Assembly (NCBI GenBank): GCA_944739405.2
Contig: OX123196.2
Coordinates: 55,342,196 to 55,406,195, forward strand
Length of the DNA: 64,000 nucleotides
Direction: 5' to 3'
Source of the DNA: Euclidia mi
Taxonomy: Eukaryota > Arthropoda > Insecta > Lepidoptera > Erebidae
Below the pieces are notes generated by a model. It made no database searches and was not told where the DNA came from. It was given only the letters and a program-made list of their open reading frames with translations. This document shows positions 11,890 to 23,665 of the stretch, in pieces; within the stretch, counting starts at the first letter, position 1, and each line of letters opens with the position of its first letter. Made by a program: the position numbers and the translations under genes.

Positions 11890-12220
11890 TCAGCCTATTG
11901 CAGTCCACTTCTGGACTTAGGCCTCTCGCAACATGCGCCACAATGACTGATCCTCTGCCTTCCGCATCCAGCCCGCCCCAGCCACCTGTTTTAGGTCGTC
12001 GGACCACCTAGTTGAGGGGCGTCCTTCTCTTCGTTTGCCGAAACGTGGTCGCCACTCTAAGACGTACTCGTCTGCTCCATCAGTCGTCGGTCCTTCGGCA
12101 GACGTGGCCAGCACGAGCTATCTCGGTAACAGCAGTTCTCTTCCGGATGGCCTCGTTGCGCATTCTATCCTTTAGAGAGACTCCAAGCATAGCTCGTTCC
12201 CTATTCATAATGACTCTTTA
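11890..12220 (-). pseudogene. RTE-type LINE ORF, C-terminal fragment
   Basis: The minus strand encodes, in two frames, the C-terminus of an endonuclease/reverse transcriptase of the RTE-type non-LTR retrotransposons. The first part (12204 down to about 12079) has RERAMLGVSLKDRMRN and IRKRT..TEIARAGHV, then a stop. The second (12079 down to 11917) has GRPSTRWSDDLKQVAG and W.RKAEDQSLWRMLREA. The family normally has a tract between the IRKRT and AGHV parts that is shortened here, and the two parts are out of frame. The hAT element at 12221 abuts its upstream end. It is non-functional. Confidence 0.75.
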
Positions 12221-13639
12221 CAGGCGCGGTCGCAGCCTGAAATTTTGGAGGGGGTCACTCACTACACTAATAAAAAATTGGTATCTGGATCGCCATTTAT
12301 AGCGTATATACTTATTATATTTGTAGATTTTTTGGTAAAAGTTTCGAAATACGTCGGCGTTTTTAGGGATTGTGAGTGATTGGGGAGGGGGGAGGAGGGG
12401 GAGGAAGGTCTCGAAACCACCCCTCACCATTTTCACTTGCCGTAAATACTAAGGTTCCTCTGAAAAAAAAAACTGCAATCATCGGTGTGTATGGCACTGC
12501 CAATTTCCATATTCTTCACACTAGTTTAATAAACTAAAGTTGACGGAGCTCTGTTTCGCAGGGCTCCTATTTTCAGGTTAAGGGTCAATAAATGTCTTAA
12601 AATCATTAATGTACATCAAATTTTACTTTATTAGCACATTTCTGTATAAATATATTTAAAAAAAAACCTGTAAAATTTCGTTTTTGTCGGTTGCGCTAAA
12701 ATGGCGGGAAAGGCTCGATATTACTTTTACTATGACTTACCATTATTATAAAATTAGGTACCTACCTATCATTAAATGAAGCACTGTTCTCAAATTAAAT
12801 TATATGTAGTAAGTATTCGACAATTAAGTTATATTTAAATTTTTCCTCAATCACAAAACTTAACAACAAGAATCACAATTCACAACTAAGTAGACAGCCT
12901 TTATCTTGAATATGTAGGGAAAAGGGCGAGTCGTCTCCCATGAGTCCAGGATGTCTTCGTGTCCAGGCTGCTTGGCTGCTCGCTGTTGCCACGCTGCACA
13001 TGCGCTTATTTGATTCCGCTGACCATGTGCACGTGCATCGATGCCGCGTTGCAGAAGCTGCTGAAGGTTGCGTTTTCTTTGTCGGGGTCACCAATGTAGG
13101 GGTATGATGATGATGTGTGAAGAGATAAAATAAAGATGTCACATACTTCAATATATATGTTTTACTGTGGTACAAATATAATTATAAATATACTATATGA
13201 CTATGTACGACCTAACTGTATGCGTGAAGGAAGACGACTGCTGCGCCGCACTTAAACAATATCGTGCCTTGTATATAATTTGTAGCGTCAGCAGCCGCTA
13301 CAAATCTTTACAATAAACCGACAAATTACATTATTAGAATATTGTGAAACAATCTTTATCATAACGACGCATATCGATCTTGCTAGGATTACCAAAACTA
13401 TGTAGTTCGGTTCCTTGTTTCTAAACTAGATGTAATTTCCGAGTTATTTTGGCCATCGTGCGTACCTAGTCCATAAAAACACCAGTAGTGACTAGATAGA
13501 GTCAGAAAACTTTAAATTTAGCGCTGTTAGGGGAAAGCTAGAAATTTCCTTTTATTATTTGGCAAATTTTTCAATTTGACCTTAGATTTTGGGGGGGGTC
13601 ATGTCCCCTGTGACCCCCCCCCCCTTCGGACCGCGCCTG
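12221..13639. mobile_element. Non-autonomous hAT transposon with 8-bp target duplication
   Basis: The ends are perfect inverted repeats, CAGGCGCGGTC and GACCGCGCCTG. The flanks are identical 8-mers, ACTCTTTA at 12213-12220 and 13640-13647. An 8-bp target duplication is the hallmark of hAT transposases. The 1.4-kb interior has no transposase frame, only short frames, so the copy depends on an enzyme elsewhere. Part of the interior (12330-12595) is repeated at 47690-47945, which suggests either a shared parent or a repeat captured inside. A C-run and G-run pair just inside the right end. Confidence 0.88.
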
Positions 13640-13647
13640 ACTCTTTA

Positions 13648-15594
13648 CTTAATTTATGATTTTACCTGGATATCTACCAAATAACCGCAAAGAAACCAAA
13701 ACAACATAGTTGTAATCTCTAAGATCCACCTAATCAAAAAACTTTTTCTTAAAATTTTGTGCACATCCAATTTGCCAATTACCATACTGTCCGTCGTGCC
13801 AGCGTTCTACCATCCATCTAGCACACTCTAATCCCATCTAAAAACCGTAAAAACCCTTTCCATCATAAAACTATCAATAAAAAAACACTCAGTCCATCAC
13901 ACCGTAGGTACACTCCGAGAATCAATGTGGCCCGAAAAAAAATTATGTAAAAAGCAACGATGGTCATTGGAGAGAGCTTTGAGAAGGGAATTTTTATGAT
14001 ACAAGGTAAGTATCAATATTTTATGTGACGTTGCGTGACGGTTATATGGAATCAATCATTCTGTAACACACATGCTTTATATTCAAAAACCGTATTTTAC
14101 CCGAGTATACACCGTATTTTGCCGGTTAAATTGCGTTAGTGTGCGTCGCATATTGTGATATAAATACGGTACAGACAAGATTCAATAACATATATTGTAT
14201 TGTTGTGGACTTCTTTGCATATCAATCAGAAATGTCTGGAGATGTTTATGAAAAAATTGTTGAAGGTACTCGAACAGTTTACCTGCTAAAATTGCGTAAA
14301 TTAGATCTAAACTTGAACAATTTTTAAACCTATTATTTCTCAATTTATCTAAGTCAGCAACATACAGAACAATGTAGTCATGAGGTTCTTGTGATAATAC
14401 AATTGTGAAGAAAAGTATTTTTAGGAAATTAATTTAGATACAGGCAGCATTATTACCTAATCCTTAGATAATATTTGATATAAACCAACGTATATCGATC
14501 TCATATTGTTATTCTCGAATATCATTCGGTTCCAATCAAGGAAACATAAATTTTAAATCTCTATTTATTTATAAATTATAACAATAATAACATAAAATAG
14601 ATTATTAAAGAAGATAAGTTTTCTATCGCATATGACCGCACGTTGATGGAATTGTGTAAAAGCATAGCGAAAGAGCGATGGTAGCAGATTTAAAAAAAAA
14701 CGATTACTATATGACTATTAATATAATTTAAATTAAATAACTGTCTTCGTGCAATAACATTTTAATAGCTGTTTCAAACCTTTAAATTACGAAGCGTGTG
14801 TGCGTCTTTTCTAATAAGACTAGCTAACATTTTCGCCTTATCCAAGGATCACAACACTATGACCCCTGCAGCTCAACCTTTTTTACAACTAACTATAAAT
14901 CTTATTTACGAATTTCATACACTTTAAAAATATCCATATAATATTTTACCAATGTCACATTAATATACAATCATGCAAAAACTCTACTTAGCGTATGAAA
15001 AGTGATTACCACAGTAAACTGTCGTAACTGTCATATAATTTTACGCCGTCGTAAATATGACAAAGTAAACCTTGCCATTATTTACGACAAGTCATAAGCC
15101 ACTAAGTGATAGAGATATAAAATTTATTTTCGCTTCGATATTACGATATAAAGAATCGTAACATGATTATTGAGTGAACTTACTTTGAGGTTAAGTAGAG
15201 GAAAGATGAAGATGATAAAGATATGCATTTATTAAGATTGATTTTTGGCTGGATTTGAAACGCCGGAGTAGAGTAATTGGAACCCATATTTGAAAACAGA
15301 CAGACATTTGTAAATGATCAAGAGTGTCATCTCTAGGATCAATTTCAAGTTTGGAAAAATCAAGCAATGTAACAGTATAAAACTAAATTAAATTAGCAGC
15401 AGTACAAAATAAATGATATCAATACAGGCCCTATTTTTTTTAGTAGGAGAAAGGATCCAACCAGCATACCATCATTTTCCCCCGTTTCGTCACAGTCACT
15501 CTACACAAAACTACACTCCCATCAATCAGCACATGTTATGTTCCCTCTATTCTAGCCAGCAGAAGACCAGCCATGAAGGCATTTCCTTTATAGT
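13648..15594. other. AT-rich intergenic stretch, nothing recognised
   Basis: About 1.9 kb without a supported gene or repeat. Short frames at 14139 and 15413 lack motifs. Confidence 0.45.
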
Positions 15595-15606
15595 ATTAAC
15601 TAGGTA

Positions 15607-15915
15607 AGCAGCGATAGCCTAGTGGAGAGACCGACAGACTGCTACGCAGAGGGTCCGGGTTCGAATCCACGGCACGCACCAATGACTTTTCGGAGTTATG
15701 TACGTGTTAAATTGTTAATTATCGCTTGCTAAACGGTGAAGGAAAACATGGTGAGGAATCCTGCATGTCTGAGAGTTCTCCATAATGTTCTCGAAAGACA
15801 TGTGAAGTCTGCCAACCCGCACTAGGCCAGCGTGCTGGACTATGGCCTTACCCTTCTCATAGTGAGAAGAGGCCCGTGCCCAGCAGTGGGACAGTTTATA
15901 GCGCTGATGATGATG
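15607..15915 (+). mobile_element. SINE family B, intact full-length copy
   Basis: This is a complete tRNA-derived SINE. The head is AGCAGCGATAGCCTAGTGGA (A-box region), followed by the B box GGTTCGAATCC at 15658-15668. The body contains CATGTCTGAGAGTTCTCC and the block GAAGTCTGCCAACCCGCACT. The 3' part is CCCAGCAGTGGGACAGTTTA, then (GAT)n. It is flanked by the 12-bp duplication ATTAACTAGGTA (15595-15606 and 15916-15927), the signature of LINE-assisted retroposition. The perfect duplication implies a fairly recent insertion. Confidence 0.9.
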
Positions 15916-15927
15916 ATTAACTAGGTA

Positions 15928-17481
15928 CCTATTTTACTAAAGAGGCAATTGCAAAATAAAATTCCAATATCCATAAAATTAAAATACCTAAAACCAAATA
16001 AACATCACAGCATCCTTAAAACATCCACGTCCATACATATTGGCTCACATATCCTCACACGCACATTCTTCAAGACATTTCTATAACGGGGAGTTATTTG
16101 AATGCCCCCTACTACTTCCCCTCAGTAATTGATTCTTCGTCTGCCGTTTGAATTTCAATTTGAACGATTAAATTGATGTAAGTGAGATGCGTATTGTGGG
16201 GGAGGCAAATCAAATCTTCGAGGTGAAGAGTCTATTGGTTCGTGGTTCTTGAGGAGTTAATAGAGGAAATTGGAGCTTTTTATATTGAGTTAGTCTATTT
16301 AATTGCCTGAAGCCAGTAAATACTATAAAAGCAGATTTTCTGTGAAATCAAATGTAGAACGCTACGAATTAGGTATGTTTTCAAATGTCCATCACAATAT
16401 TAATATTTTTTGTGGGTACTAGTTTACCGATGATAAAAACGCCAGAATTATATCCACAATAATAGCGTCTCTTTAATACTAAATGTCATTGTTCTACAAT
16501 GATTTGATTTGATTTCTTTTCATAATATTAAACGTGGTAAATAATTCATAACTTACTTACTTCAGTTCAGGCTGCAGAAACACTAAACCATGTGACACCA
16601 CCACATCATGTGATTAGTCATTTGTATTGTAAAGTGTATATGGTGGCGTATAAATTAATCTGCATATTTAAAAGTTTTTCTTTTTACATGACATAAAAAT
16701 TATATAAGCTACTTCAATTAATGTGTCTTTTCCATTCCGAGTCTGGTCAAACGCGTCTCCAATTTTCGCCGCAACACGATTCCAGCCGACTCGATCAATT
16801 GCAATGGTGTAAAGCCACCTGCAATATCCTCATCTCCATCCTCCGCGTGCTATAACAAATAACTGACATCAGTAAACTTGTCACGGCACAAGCGAATACC
16901 AACATTAATTTGCAGCTGGAAAAGCTTCCAACATCAACGTTCACTAACATTTTTATTCAAGAAGTATGCAGTACCAATTGTCGTCGCCCGCAAACTGAAG
17001 TTTGTGGAATTTACATAAAGAGTTCGAAGCATCAGAATCGAGTTAGGGGGGATACTTTAAAACTGTCGCTTAGTTGAGACGTCGAATCCGTTTACAGTTT
17101 TCGGGAGTTTCAAGATGGTTAGTGCTGGGACTTGTTCGATGTTTAAAATGTCGACTGTGGTAAACAAAATGAGGTCTCTGTGTAAAAATATCCTTAAACA
17201 TAAATTATATCTGACTTTTCGGATACACACATCTAGTGATTGAGCAAAATTTACTTTTAGGCTGTCAGCCAGAATCATTGCTATTGCCTTCTTGATTTTA
17301 TTTCATAAGGCTGAATTGCGGCTTAAGCGAATATCTTCAGCTGTCGCCTTCCTGTCTTCTTTCTTTCTATATGAGTTGTCAGGTTAGATTCTAACGCAGT
17401 TACTCAAAATTTGACTTAGTTAGTCACGTCTACTGATATCAATTATTTACATACCATGCTGACCAATATTTGAAATAATTA
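15928..17481. other. Intergenic, nothing recognised
   Basis: No supported feature over about 1.5 kb. Confidence 0.4.
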
Positions 17482-17661
17482 CATAGTATAAAACAAAGTC
17501 TGTCTTCTGTCTGTCTGTCCCTATGTATGTATGCTTAAATCTTTAAAACTACGCAACGGATTAAATGCGGTTTTTTAATAGATAGAATGATTCAAGAGGA
17601 AGGTTTATAATATGTATACTTAATACATATATGGCGGTACGAAGTTCGCCGGGTCAGCTAG
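17482..17661 (+). mobile_element. Short non-autonomous Helitron
   Basis: The element starts near AGTATAAAACAAAGTCTGTC and contains GTCTGTCTGTCCCTATG, ACTACGCAACGGATT and AAGAGGAAGGTTTATAA. It ends ACGAAGTTCGCCGGGTCAGC followed by CTAG. The CTAG 3' end, the short GC-rich hairpin before it and the lack of a target duplication fit Helitrons. Related copies end at 39851, 60319 and 62089. Confidence 0.75.
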
Positions 17662-18334
17662 TTTTCTATTAAAAGGTATGCGCGGTAGGTCTTTTGTTAA
17701 TATATAAATTCACAGAGATAAAATGCAGTCAGATTCCAAAACATTTGTCAAGAATATGGCAATTATAGCAAACCTTCTGCTCTAAATATTAATGTAATTC
17801 TTCCATAGTTTTCTCATGATGTATCGACTATTTCCAAAAGCCATCATCGACTCACATGTACAAAACCATCGACAGCTACCCACCCCTAAGCCACTGGGGG
17901 CGTCCAAGTTGCGTATTGAGTTACGCGCCCTTACACCGTCGGTCCAATCGCATCAGGCAGCTCACAGCCTCACCCATTATAATATCCAGTTCCGAGACGC
18001 TGGTAATCTTCACATTTACATAATGGCACTCTTGCGTTGCCAATTCTCGTTTGTGTGACGGCCGGTACGCAAATATTATCGCTTCAATGAATTTAGTATC
18101 GAACTAATGGATACTGCGTACGTTTGATATGGCTGGCTCTCGTTGGACTGAAATGCTTTCAAAAGATGTATTAGATATCTATTTGTGTATTCTAAGTTTT
18201 ATTTGAGTAAGTGGTAATATTTAATCATACTTTTGAGAATGAGTATTGTGTTACAAATACAAAAGTTTTTATTTTGAGAAAATGGCTATGTTTGGTTTAT
18301 CGAATTCGTGTAAGCTCCGTGGGTTATCACATTT
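17662..18334. other. Intergenic, nothing recognised
   Basis: An 80-codon frame at 17816-18058 has no motif I recognise. No feature is supported. Confidence 0.4.
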
Positions 18335-18550
18335 TTTTTTTTTAAAGACAACTCCCGCACTAGGACTAAATCCTGTGTCGCGGGGGACTTTACAAACATA
18401 CAACTAACGGACACAAATGAACACCCAGACTCGAAACAACAATTTATGAATCACACAAAGTGTTCTCTCGTGTGGGAATCGAACCCACAACACTCGGCGC
18501 AATGTCAAGCGACGAGGCGGCCGCTTAAACCACTACGCCAACCGTGCAGT
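18335..18550 (-). mobile_element. SINE family C, tRNA-derived
   Basis: On the minus strand the head reads GCACGGTTGGCGTAGTGGTT with an A-box-like TGGCGTAGTGG, then the B box GGTTCGATTCC. The tail is AGTCCCCCGCGACACAGGAT, ending in a long A-run (T-run at 18332-18345). Other copies are at 25051 and 34115, and a decayed one lies at 44140. Confidence 0.8.
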
Positions 18551-18905
18551 CATGGTATCAGAAGCGTTTTGATTCGCTATGATCCAATTTCATTTCGTAC
18601 ATAATTTACTCACTTTCTTATTATAAATTTATATACTGTACTAAAAGACTTCAACTGTCGTTGGAATTGTTGAAAAGTTAAAAATAGAATATAATATTTT
18701 TTAATAATTTCTTAATGTTAACCTATAGTTAGGCATTGTTGTGTAAGCATAGAGTTTGCGTCATGGGAGATTCCGAATGACACTGTGTAAGTCAGGACTG
18801 GGAAATATATTAACACATTGCACTTAGAAGGATTTACTAAGTTCCTATTCATTCCTGGAGGTGGAAATTGCCACACAAGCATGCATCCGACAAAATTAAG
18901 CAAGG
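18551..18905. other. Intergenic, nothing recognised
   Basis: No supported feature between SINE C and the hAT element. Confidence 0.4.
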
Positions 18906-18913
18906 GTGAAAAG

Positions 18914-19914
18914 CAGAGGCGGCTCGTGAAAGATTATATTGGGTGTTCACTAAAAAAAAAAAAGATGAAACTGCTTACCATTTATTTTGTGAATGCTTTT
19001 ACAATTAAGTAAGAAAGATGACGTGCTAAATCATCGATACCTACCTGAACCGTCCACGCAGTATCAACTCCGGCGCCACTAAACAAAATACACGGAAAAC
19101 AAAACAGCTTCTTACTTCCTTCGCAATTTCGCAACCACATAAAAAAGATACACATAACCAAAGCGTTTTATCATATTGGTCGTTTTTTTTAGGTTTTTCA
19201 CAGTTTTTTATAAAGTTTACGCTGTTATATTCCATATTAGTTACACAATTTAACTGTCTTTCTTAAACACTTAATTTATATACACACAATCACACATACA
19301 ATACAATTAACTATATTTTAATTTTATACACCAATCCTTTTCTAATTACCAACACACTTGCAGAGAAATGTTTTGCTTTTGTTTACATTCAAATGATACC
19401 GACAAAACACTATTAAAAAAAAACGGCGCACACGTTTTAATTTTTCTTCGTGACAAATGGTCATATCATTTAGTCGGGTAATATATTCGCGCATGCGCAC
19501 CTCGTCAAGCTAGCCCAGAGCGGCGCTCCGTATTTGGCTTATTTCTCATACTAATCTTTTGTCTCACGCGCCAGCGCATAGAACGCTCTCTCTTTCGCAC
19601 TCATTACATTTCAGTATTAAGCGTTGTACATTCTTTATTCTGTGGTTGTACTAAGCTTTCGTCGACGAAGAGCGCTGGTATGAGCGCTCCACTCAACAAA
19701 AATACCTATGTAGGTATGTTTCAAGAGTGTTGACAAAATTATGATAAACAGCTTAGTAGTCAAATACTTATTTGTGGATATGCATTAGGTATAGAAAAGA
19801 GAATAGCTGTGTATTAAACTATTGAGTATGTTTATAGAAAAAGTAACAAAAAACATACATTTTATAATTTTGGGAGTTCACTGCTCCAGCGCTCCTTTGA
19901 ACGAGCCGCCACTG
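18914..19914. mobile_element. Non-autonomous hAT transposon, 1001 bp, 8-bp duplication
   Basis: The left end is CAGAGGCGGCTCGTG and the right end GAACGAGCCGCCACTG, inverted with one mismatch in the outer part. The flanks are the identical 8-mer GTGAAAAG (18906-18913 and 19915-19922). The interior has no transposase. A GC-richer block at 19490-19700 contains GCGCATGCGC and CAGAGCGGCGCTCC. The family differs from the hAT at 12221. Confidence 0.88.
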
Positions 19915-19922
19915 GTGAAAAG

Positions 19923-21368
19923 TAAGTTGCTAAATGGCTCAGCGGGACCAACCTGTCTTAAGACTAAGTAGTTATTGATTTCAATATTGACAATGATCTT
20001 ATCAAAATACAAAGCACCAGGAATCAAATATAAAAGTTAGGTCTATAAATATCAAGAGTGTTAAATTTTTAGCAGGATCCTAAAATTTTTCTAAAAATGT
20101 TGAGAACTAACATCTAAAACAGTATTCCTATTACACTCTTCTAGACCCCAACAACTGATGCAGTCATCATAACTCAATACTCTATTAATCTGTAACTAAG
20201 TACAGAAATCTTGATGAAACCTTGCACCCTTTCTAACCCGTCATCCCCTTTACATAAATATCTGCATATAGATAGGAATACATCAAGCGATCAAGTCGCT
20301 AGCTTTTAGCGCGTTGATACAAAAGACTGCAGACGTTTCGACGCTTTCTATTCGCTTTTCTTTACATATTACATGCACCAAACTTCTACGCAAATACACA
20401 CTTTATCCCTCAACAATTTCGATCTAAAATCCCTTGGCAAACATCCAAAGGAACTAGTGAACCTCTGCTAAGAAGAAACGTATGTTATTTTGAGTGGAAT
20501 AAGAATATCTATCCATATATTGCAATGTTCGAAATTGGTAACGTAGCTGCCGTACTATTATCAACTCTATAGTGTTAGTATAAAGTCTTTTTTGTATTGT
20601 TTTTAGTATAAAGCAGGTACGACAGGCTGCGGTCGCGACAAGGCACAATTTGAATAAATTTGATCGCAGCATTTGGCCATTGTGGAAGGGTGAAACGATA
20701 TCGGAAAGTGATATTTGTCGTGATGAAATTGGCTACGACTGCGGATTATCAAGCCTTCCGTTCGAATCGACTTTATTTTATGACACGTTATGATGTCAGT
20801 GTGTATTATGGGGATAGGCAGCGAATTATAAAATGAACTTACAATGCTGGCAATCACAATGAAAACGATAGAACGGATGGTATTGGTTATTTTGCTGTTG
20901 GCAGTATTGAGAAAAGTGTAGATATGTATTCCCACAAAAATAAAAAAAATGTAGGGAAGTATGTAGGTATATATTATTATTAAGTACCTATTTGGTCTTT
21001 TGTGTGTCGTAATTATGGTTGAGGTAGGAACAGTGAAATCTGTAAAACAAACGTAATTTCTGAATTGAATTCTGAAGTATGTGACAATCCACGTGGTTGT
21101 CTGATTAATTATAATTGTTATTTAAAATAACACTGAAGCATCAAAATCTGTAAGTATGTTGTGGAAATAAAAAATTCCGTTACAATAAATTTTAGGAATA
21201 TTACACATCCACACAAACAGTAGTAAGTAGGTACCTATTTTCTTTAGATAATTACTTTACCAACGGATTACTAACTTTTTTATTATTTTTTGTTAGTTAA
21301 CACGACGCGTGCTATTCTAGTGTTTAAGCTATGTTATGCAAAGCTCCATCAAAATCAACTCATTAGTT
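19923..21368. other. Intergenic, nothing recognised
   Basis: About 1.4 kb. A 110-codon minus frame at 20603-20935 has no recognisable domain and no conserved context. Confidence 0.45.
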
Positions 21369-21379
21369 TTTGTGTTAAA

Positions 21380-21621
21380 CATACATACATACATAGACTC
21401 ACGCCTGTTTCCCTTAAGGGGTAGGCAGAGGCATATTAAAAGCCCACTTTTCGCCAATGTTTTGATCCCACGTAATAGGTGGCGAGCCTATTGCCGCTTA
21501 TCGGGATATTTTGTTTGCCAAAGCCTCGTCCGTTGATCGGCAGGTGCACCACTTGCAGGTGAGGTTGGCTTGGGACCCTAAGTTCTTGGTGGGAACCCTA
21601 TGCACCCTGTTGTGTTACCCG
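21380..21621 (-). mobile_element. SINE-like family E, full copy
   Basis: This closely matches 8277-8519: (CATA)n, GACTCACGCCTGTTTCCC, the CACGTAATAGGTGGCGAGCC block, GTTGATCGGCAGGTGCACCA, and an end at GGGAACCCTATGCACCC. It is flanked by the 11-bp duplication TTTGTGTTAAA (21369-21379 and 21622-21632), which marks it as a retroposed unit of its own. Confidence 0.82.
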
Positions 21622-21632
21622 TTTGTGTTAAA

Positions 21633-21912
21633 GAGTAACAAATTTAATATTCATCCTGACATCCTGTTTATAATACTTAGTACTTAGATTGTTTATTCCT
21701 TCAGTAGGTACCTATACTTACAGTAACAAGTTCGACTTGGTAAATAAAGTAAAATAAACATTTTTTTTAAATATCTACTCTTGCTTTAGGGATAAATAAT
21801 GTAACCTTAAAGGTTTTATAAAGAATCAATATAGGTACGCACACAAATGACAATTTACGTAAGTACCTACCAATAGGTAGTATGATTTGGTGTTCCAAAT
21901 ATTAAATTGAAT
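21633..21912. other. AT-rich spacer, nothing recognised
   Basis: No supported feature. Confidence 0.4.
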
Positions 21913-21915
21913 TTA

Positions 21916-22374
21916 GGGTGCTTGTACACGGCGCATGTAGCTTGAGCATGTTGAGGCACTTGCGCGGGTTACATGCACCGTAAACATATCGTTTAAAACA
22001 ATGTGCGGGTCCAGCGACTCGAGCATGTACCAAAGCGAGCCACCCGCGCAAGTAATTCGCGTGCTCTGCGACGCGCGCGGGTCACTCGCGCATGTTATCT
22101 GTTAAAATTACATTTTTAACATATGATTTTAAAATAATCGTTCGTCGAGACATTTGACGCGATTCAAGTCATAAAGCTACCGCGCAAATAGCATGCACAT
22201 GTAGCTCTTGACCACGAACAAATAACTTGTACATAGGTACCTACAGCTTGCGCAAGTAGCCCGCGTCTTTACTTGCTCCAGTTATTTGCACCATGTACAA
22301 GTACAAGCGAGTAACTTGATCAAGTAGCTTGCGCATATTACCCACGCGTGTACATGCACCGTGTAGAAGCACCC
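21916..22374. mobile_element. 459-bp MITE with TTA target site (PIF/Harbinger-like)
   Basis: The left end is GGGTGCTTGTACACGGCGCA and the right end, inverted, GGGTGCTTCTACACGGTGCA. Both sides carry TTA (21913-21915 and 22375-22377), the preferred target of PIF/Harbinger transposases. The interior is unusually GC-rich and full of GCGCAAGTA, TACTTGCGC and GCGCATGTA words in both orientations, like subterminal protein-binding repeats. There is no coding capacity. Confidence 0.7.
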
Positions 22375-22689
22375 TTATTTACTCGAAAAGGTATACAACC
22401 AGCTATATGGTGGCGAATCTGTTTTCATAAAATCCCGATGCTCAATACCTATTATATCTCTGATTAATATTAATTGTTGTTTGTTTCCTTGATATTATTT
22501 GATAGCATTCAAAATAATATTTGTAACTACGATCATTTCGCCTGTTCGCGTCCATTTAGTGCAGTTGGCAAGTTTGAAGGAGAAAATAAAAATGTTCCAG
22601 CAAATTGATTCAATGAAAATTTATGTAATGCCTTCATTATATAGTCTATTTTAATAATAACTTTCAGTTTTGTTCGAAACTTGTTGTGT

Positions 22690-23503
22690 TTTTTTACCCG
22701 ACTGTGCGACGCAAAGGAGGGTAATGTGTTTATCAGTCTATGTATGTATGTATGTATGTATGTATGTATGTATGTATGTATGTTTGTTTCTATGTGGCGT
22801 TCTAGAGACCAAATGCGCAGGCCGATTTTGATGATTCTTACGTCAATCGATTTGTCTTAACCTTGCGAGTGTCACTAAAGACATGACAGTTATCAAAATT
22901 TACCACAGCGTCAACCAGACGCCATATTGTCAAAATGAAAAAAAAATGTCGATGAACTATGTCATGTGGGGTGTCGTTGAATGGGTATTTTAAAATCATC
23001 TTTAGGTCCTTTTATCATTTAAAATAATAGTTTAGGATATATAACGATTTAAAGGTGTTTAACAAAACAATCATTCTCGCTAATGTTGTTACTTATTGAT
23101 TTAAGTTTTTACTTCAAGTATAAACGATAAACAAAATAAAAAAGCAGTGAATAACTAAAAAGTATAAAATAAAAAAAAATATTTAAAGAAAAACAAAAAA
23201 CCCGACTGCGTAAAAAATAATTTAAAAAAATACGTGACAAAAATAACTTAAATAAAAGCTTAAAAGAAAGAAACAAGGCTAGTAGTTTAGAATTCTAATG
23301 CAGAACAGAACGACTCACAGTCGGGGCCCCTTGGAAACATTTGATTAGTAAAATTTGAATGGGCCCCGACTGTGAGTCGTTCGGTTCTGCATTAGAATTC
23401 TAAACTACTAGCCTTGTTTCTTTCTTTTAAGCTTTTATTTAAGTTATTTTTGTCACGTATTTTTTTATATTATTTTTTACGCAGTCGGGTTTTTTGTTTT
23501 TCT
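22690..23503. repeat. Possible nested insertion with CCCGACTG ends
   Basis: ACCCGACTGTGCG near 22697 faces CGCAGTCGGGT near 23480, suggesting a separate element nested in the 22533-24824 unit. The text GACGCAAAGGAGGGTAATGT followed by (TATG)n and GGCCGATTTTGATG resembles a common lepidopteran repeat. The interval contains no GCGTCCA copies, which agrees with it being a later insertion. Confidence 0.45.
22739..22784. repeat. (TATG)n microsatellite
   Basis: About eleven uninterrupted TATG units, inside the repeat that starts near 22690. Confidence 0.9.
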
Positions 23504-23512
23504 TTAATTTTA
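23190..23512. repeat. Near-perfect long palindrome, about 140-bp arms
   Basis: The left arm (about 23190-23331) and right arm (about 23361-23512) are almost identical inverted copies. They include AGGCTAGTAGTTTAGAATTC, ACTCACAGTCGGGGCCCC and the AAGCTTAAAAGAAAG stretch. About 30 bp separate them. The arms are so similar that the duplication must be recent or actively maintained. A transcript would form a long double-stranded hairpin. Confidence 0.85.
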
Positions 23513-23605
23513 AATAGACAATCTTCAAAATATGGCATTTTACCCAGTTTGCGTCCAAAAAATCCTAAAATTTGCGTCCACCTGTGGACCAGTTCGCGTC
23601 CACCA

Positions 23606-23665
23606 GCTTTGTCTTAACAATATCAGCCTTATAATCCTTAATATAAGGGTGATATTGTTAAGACA
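23606..23665. repeat. Short inverted repeat
   Basis: TTGTCTTAACAATATCA faces TGATATTGTTAAGACAA across about 22 bp. It lies inside the 22533-24824 element and is best seen as part of its structure. Confidence 0.75.

Noticed and set aside
20603..20935. 110-codon minus-strand frame with hydrophobic start
   Set aside because: No family resemblance, no neighbouring exon signals, and overlapped by another chance frame.
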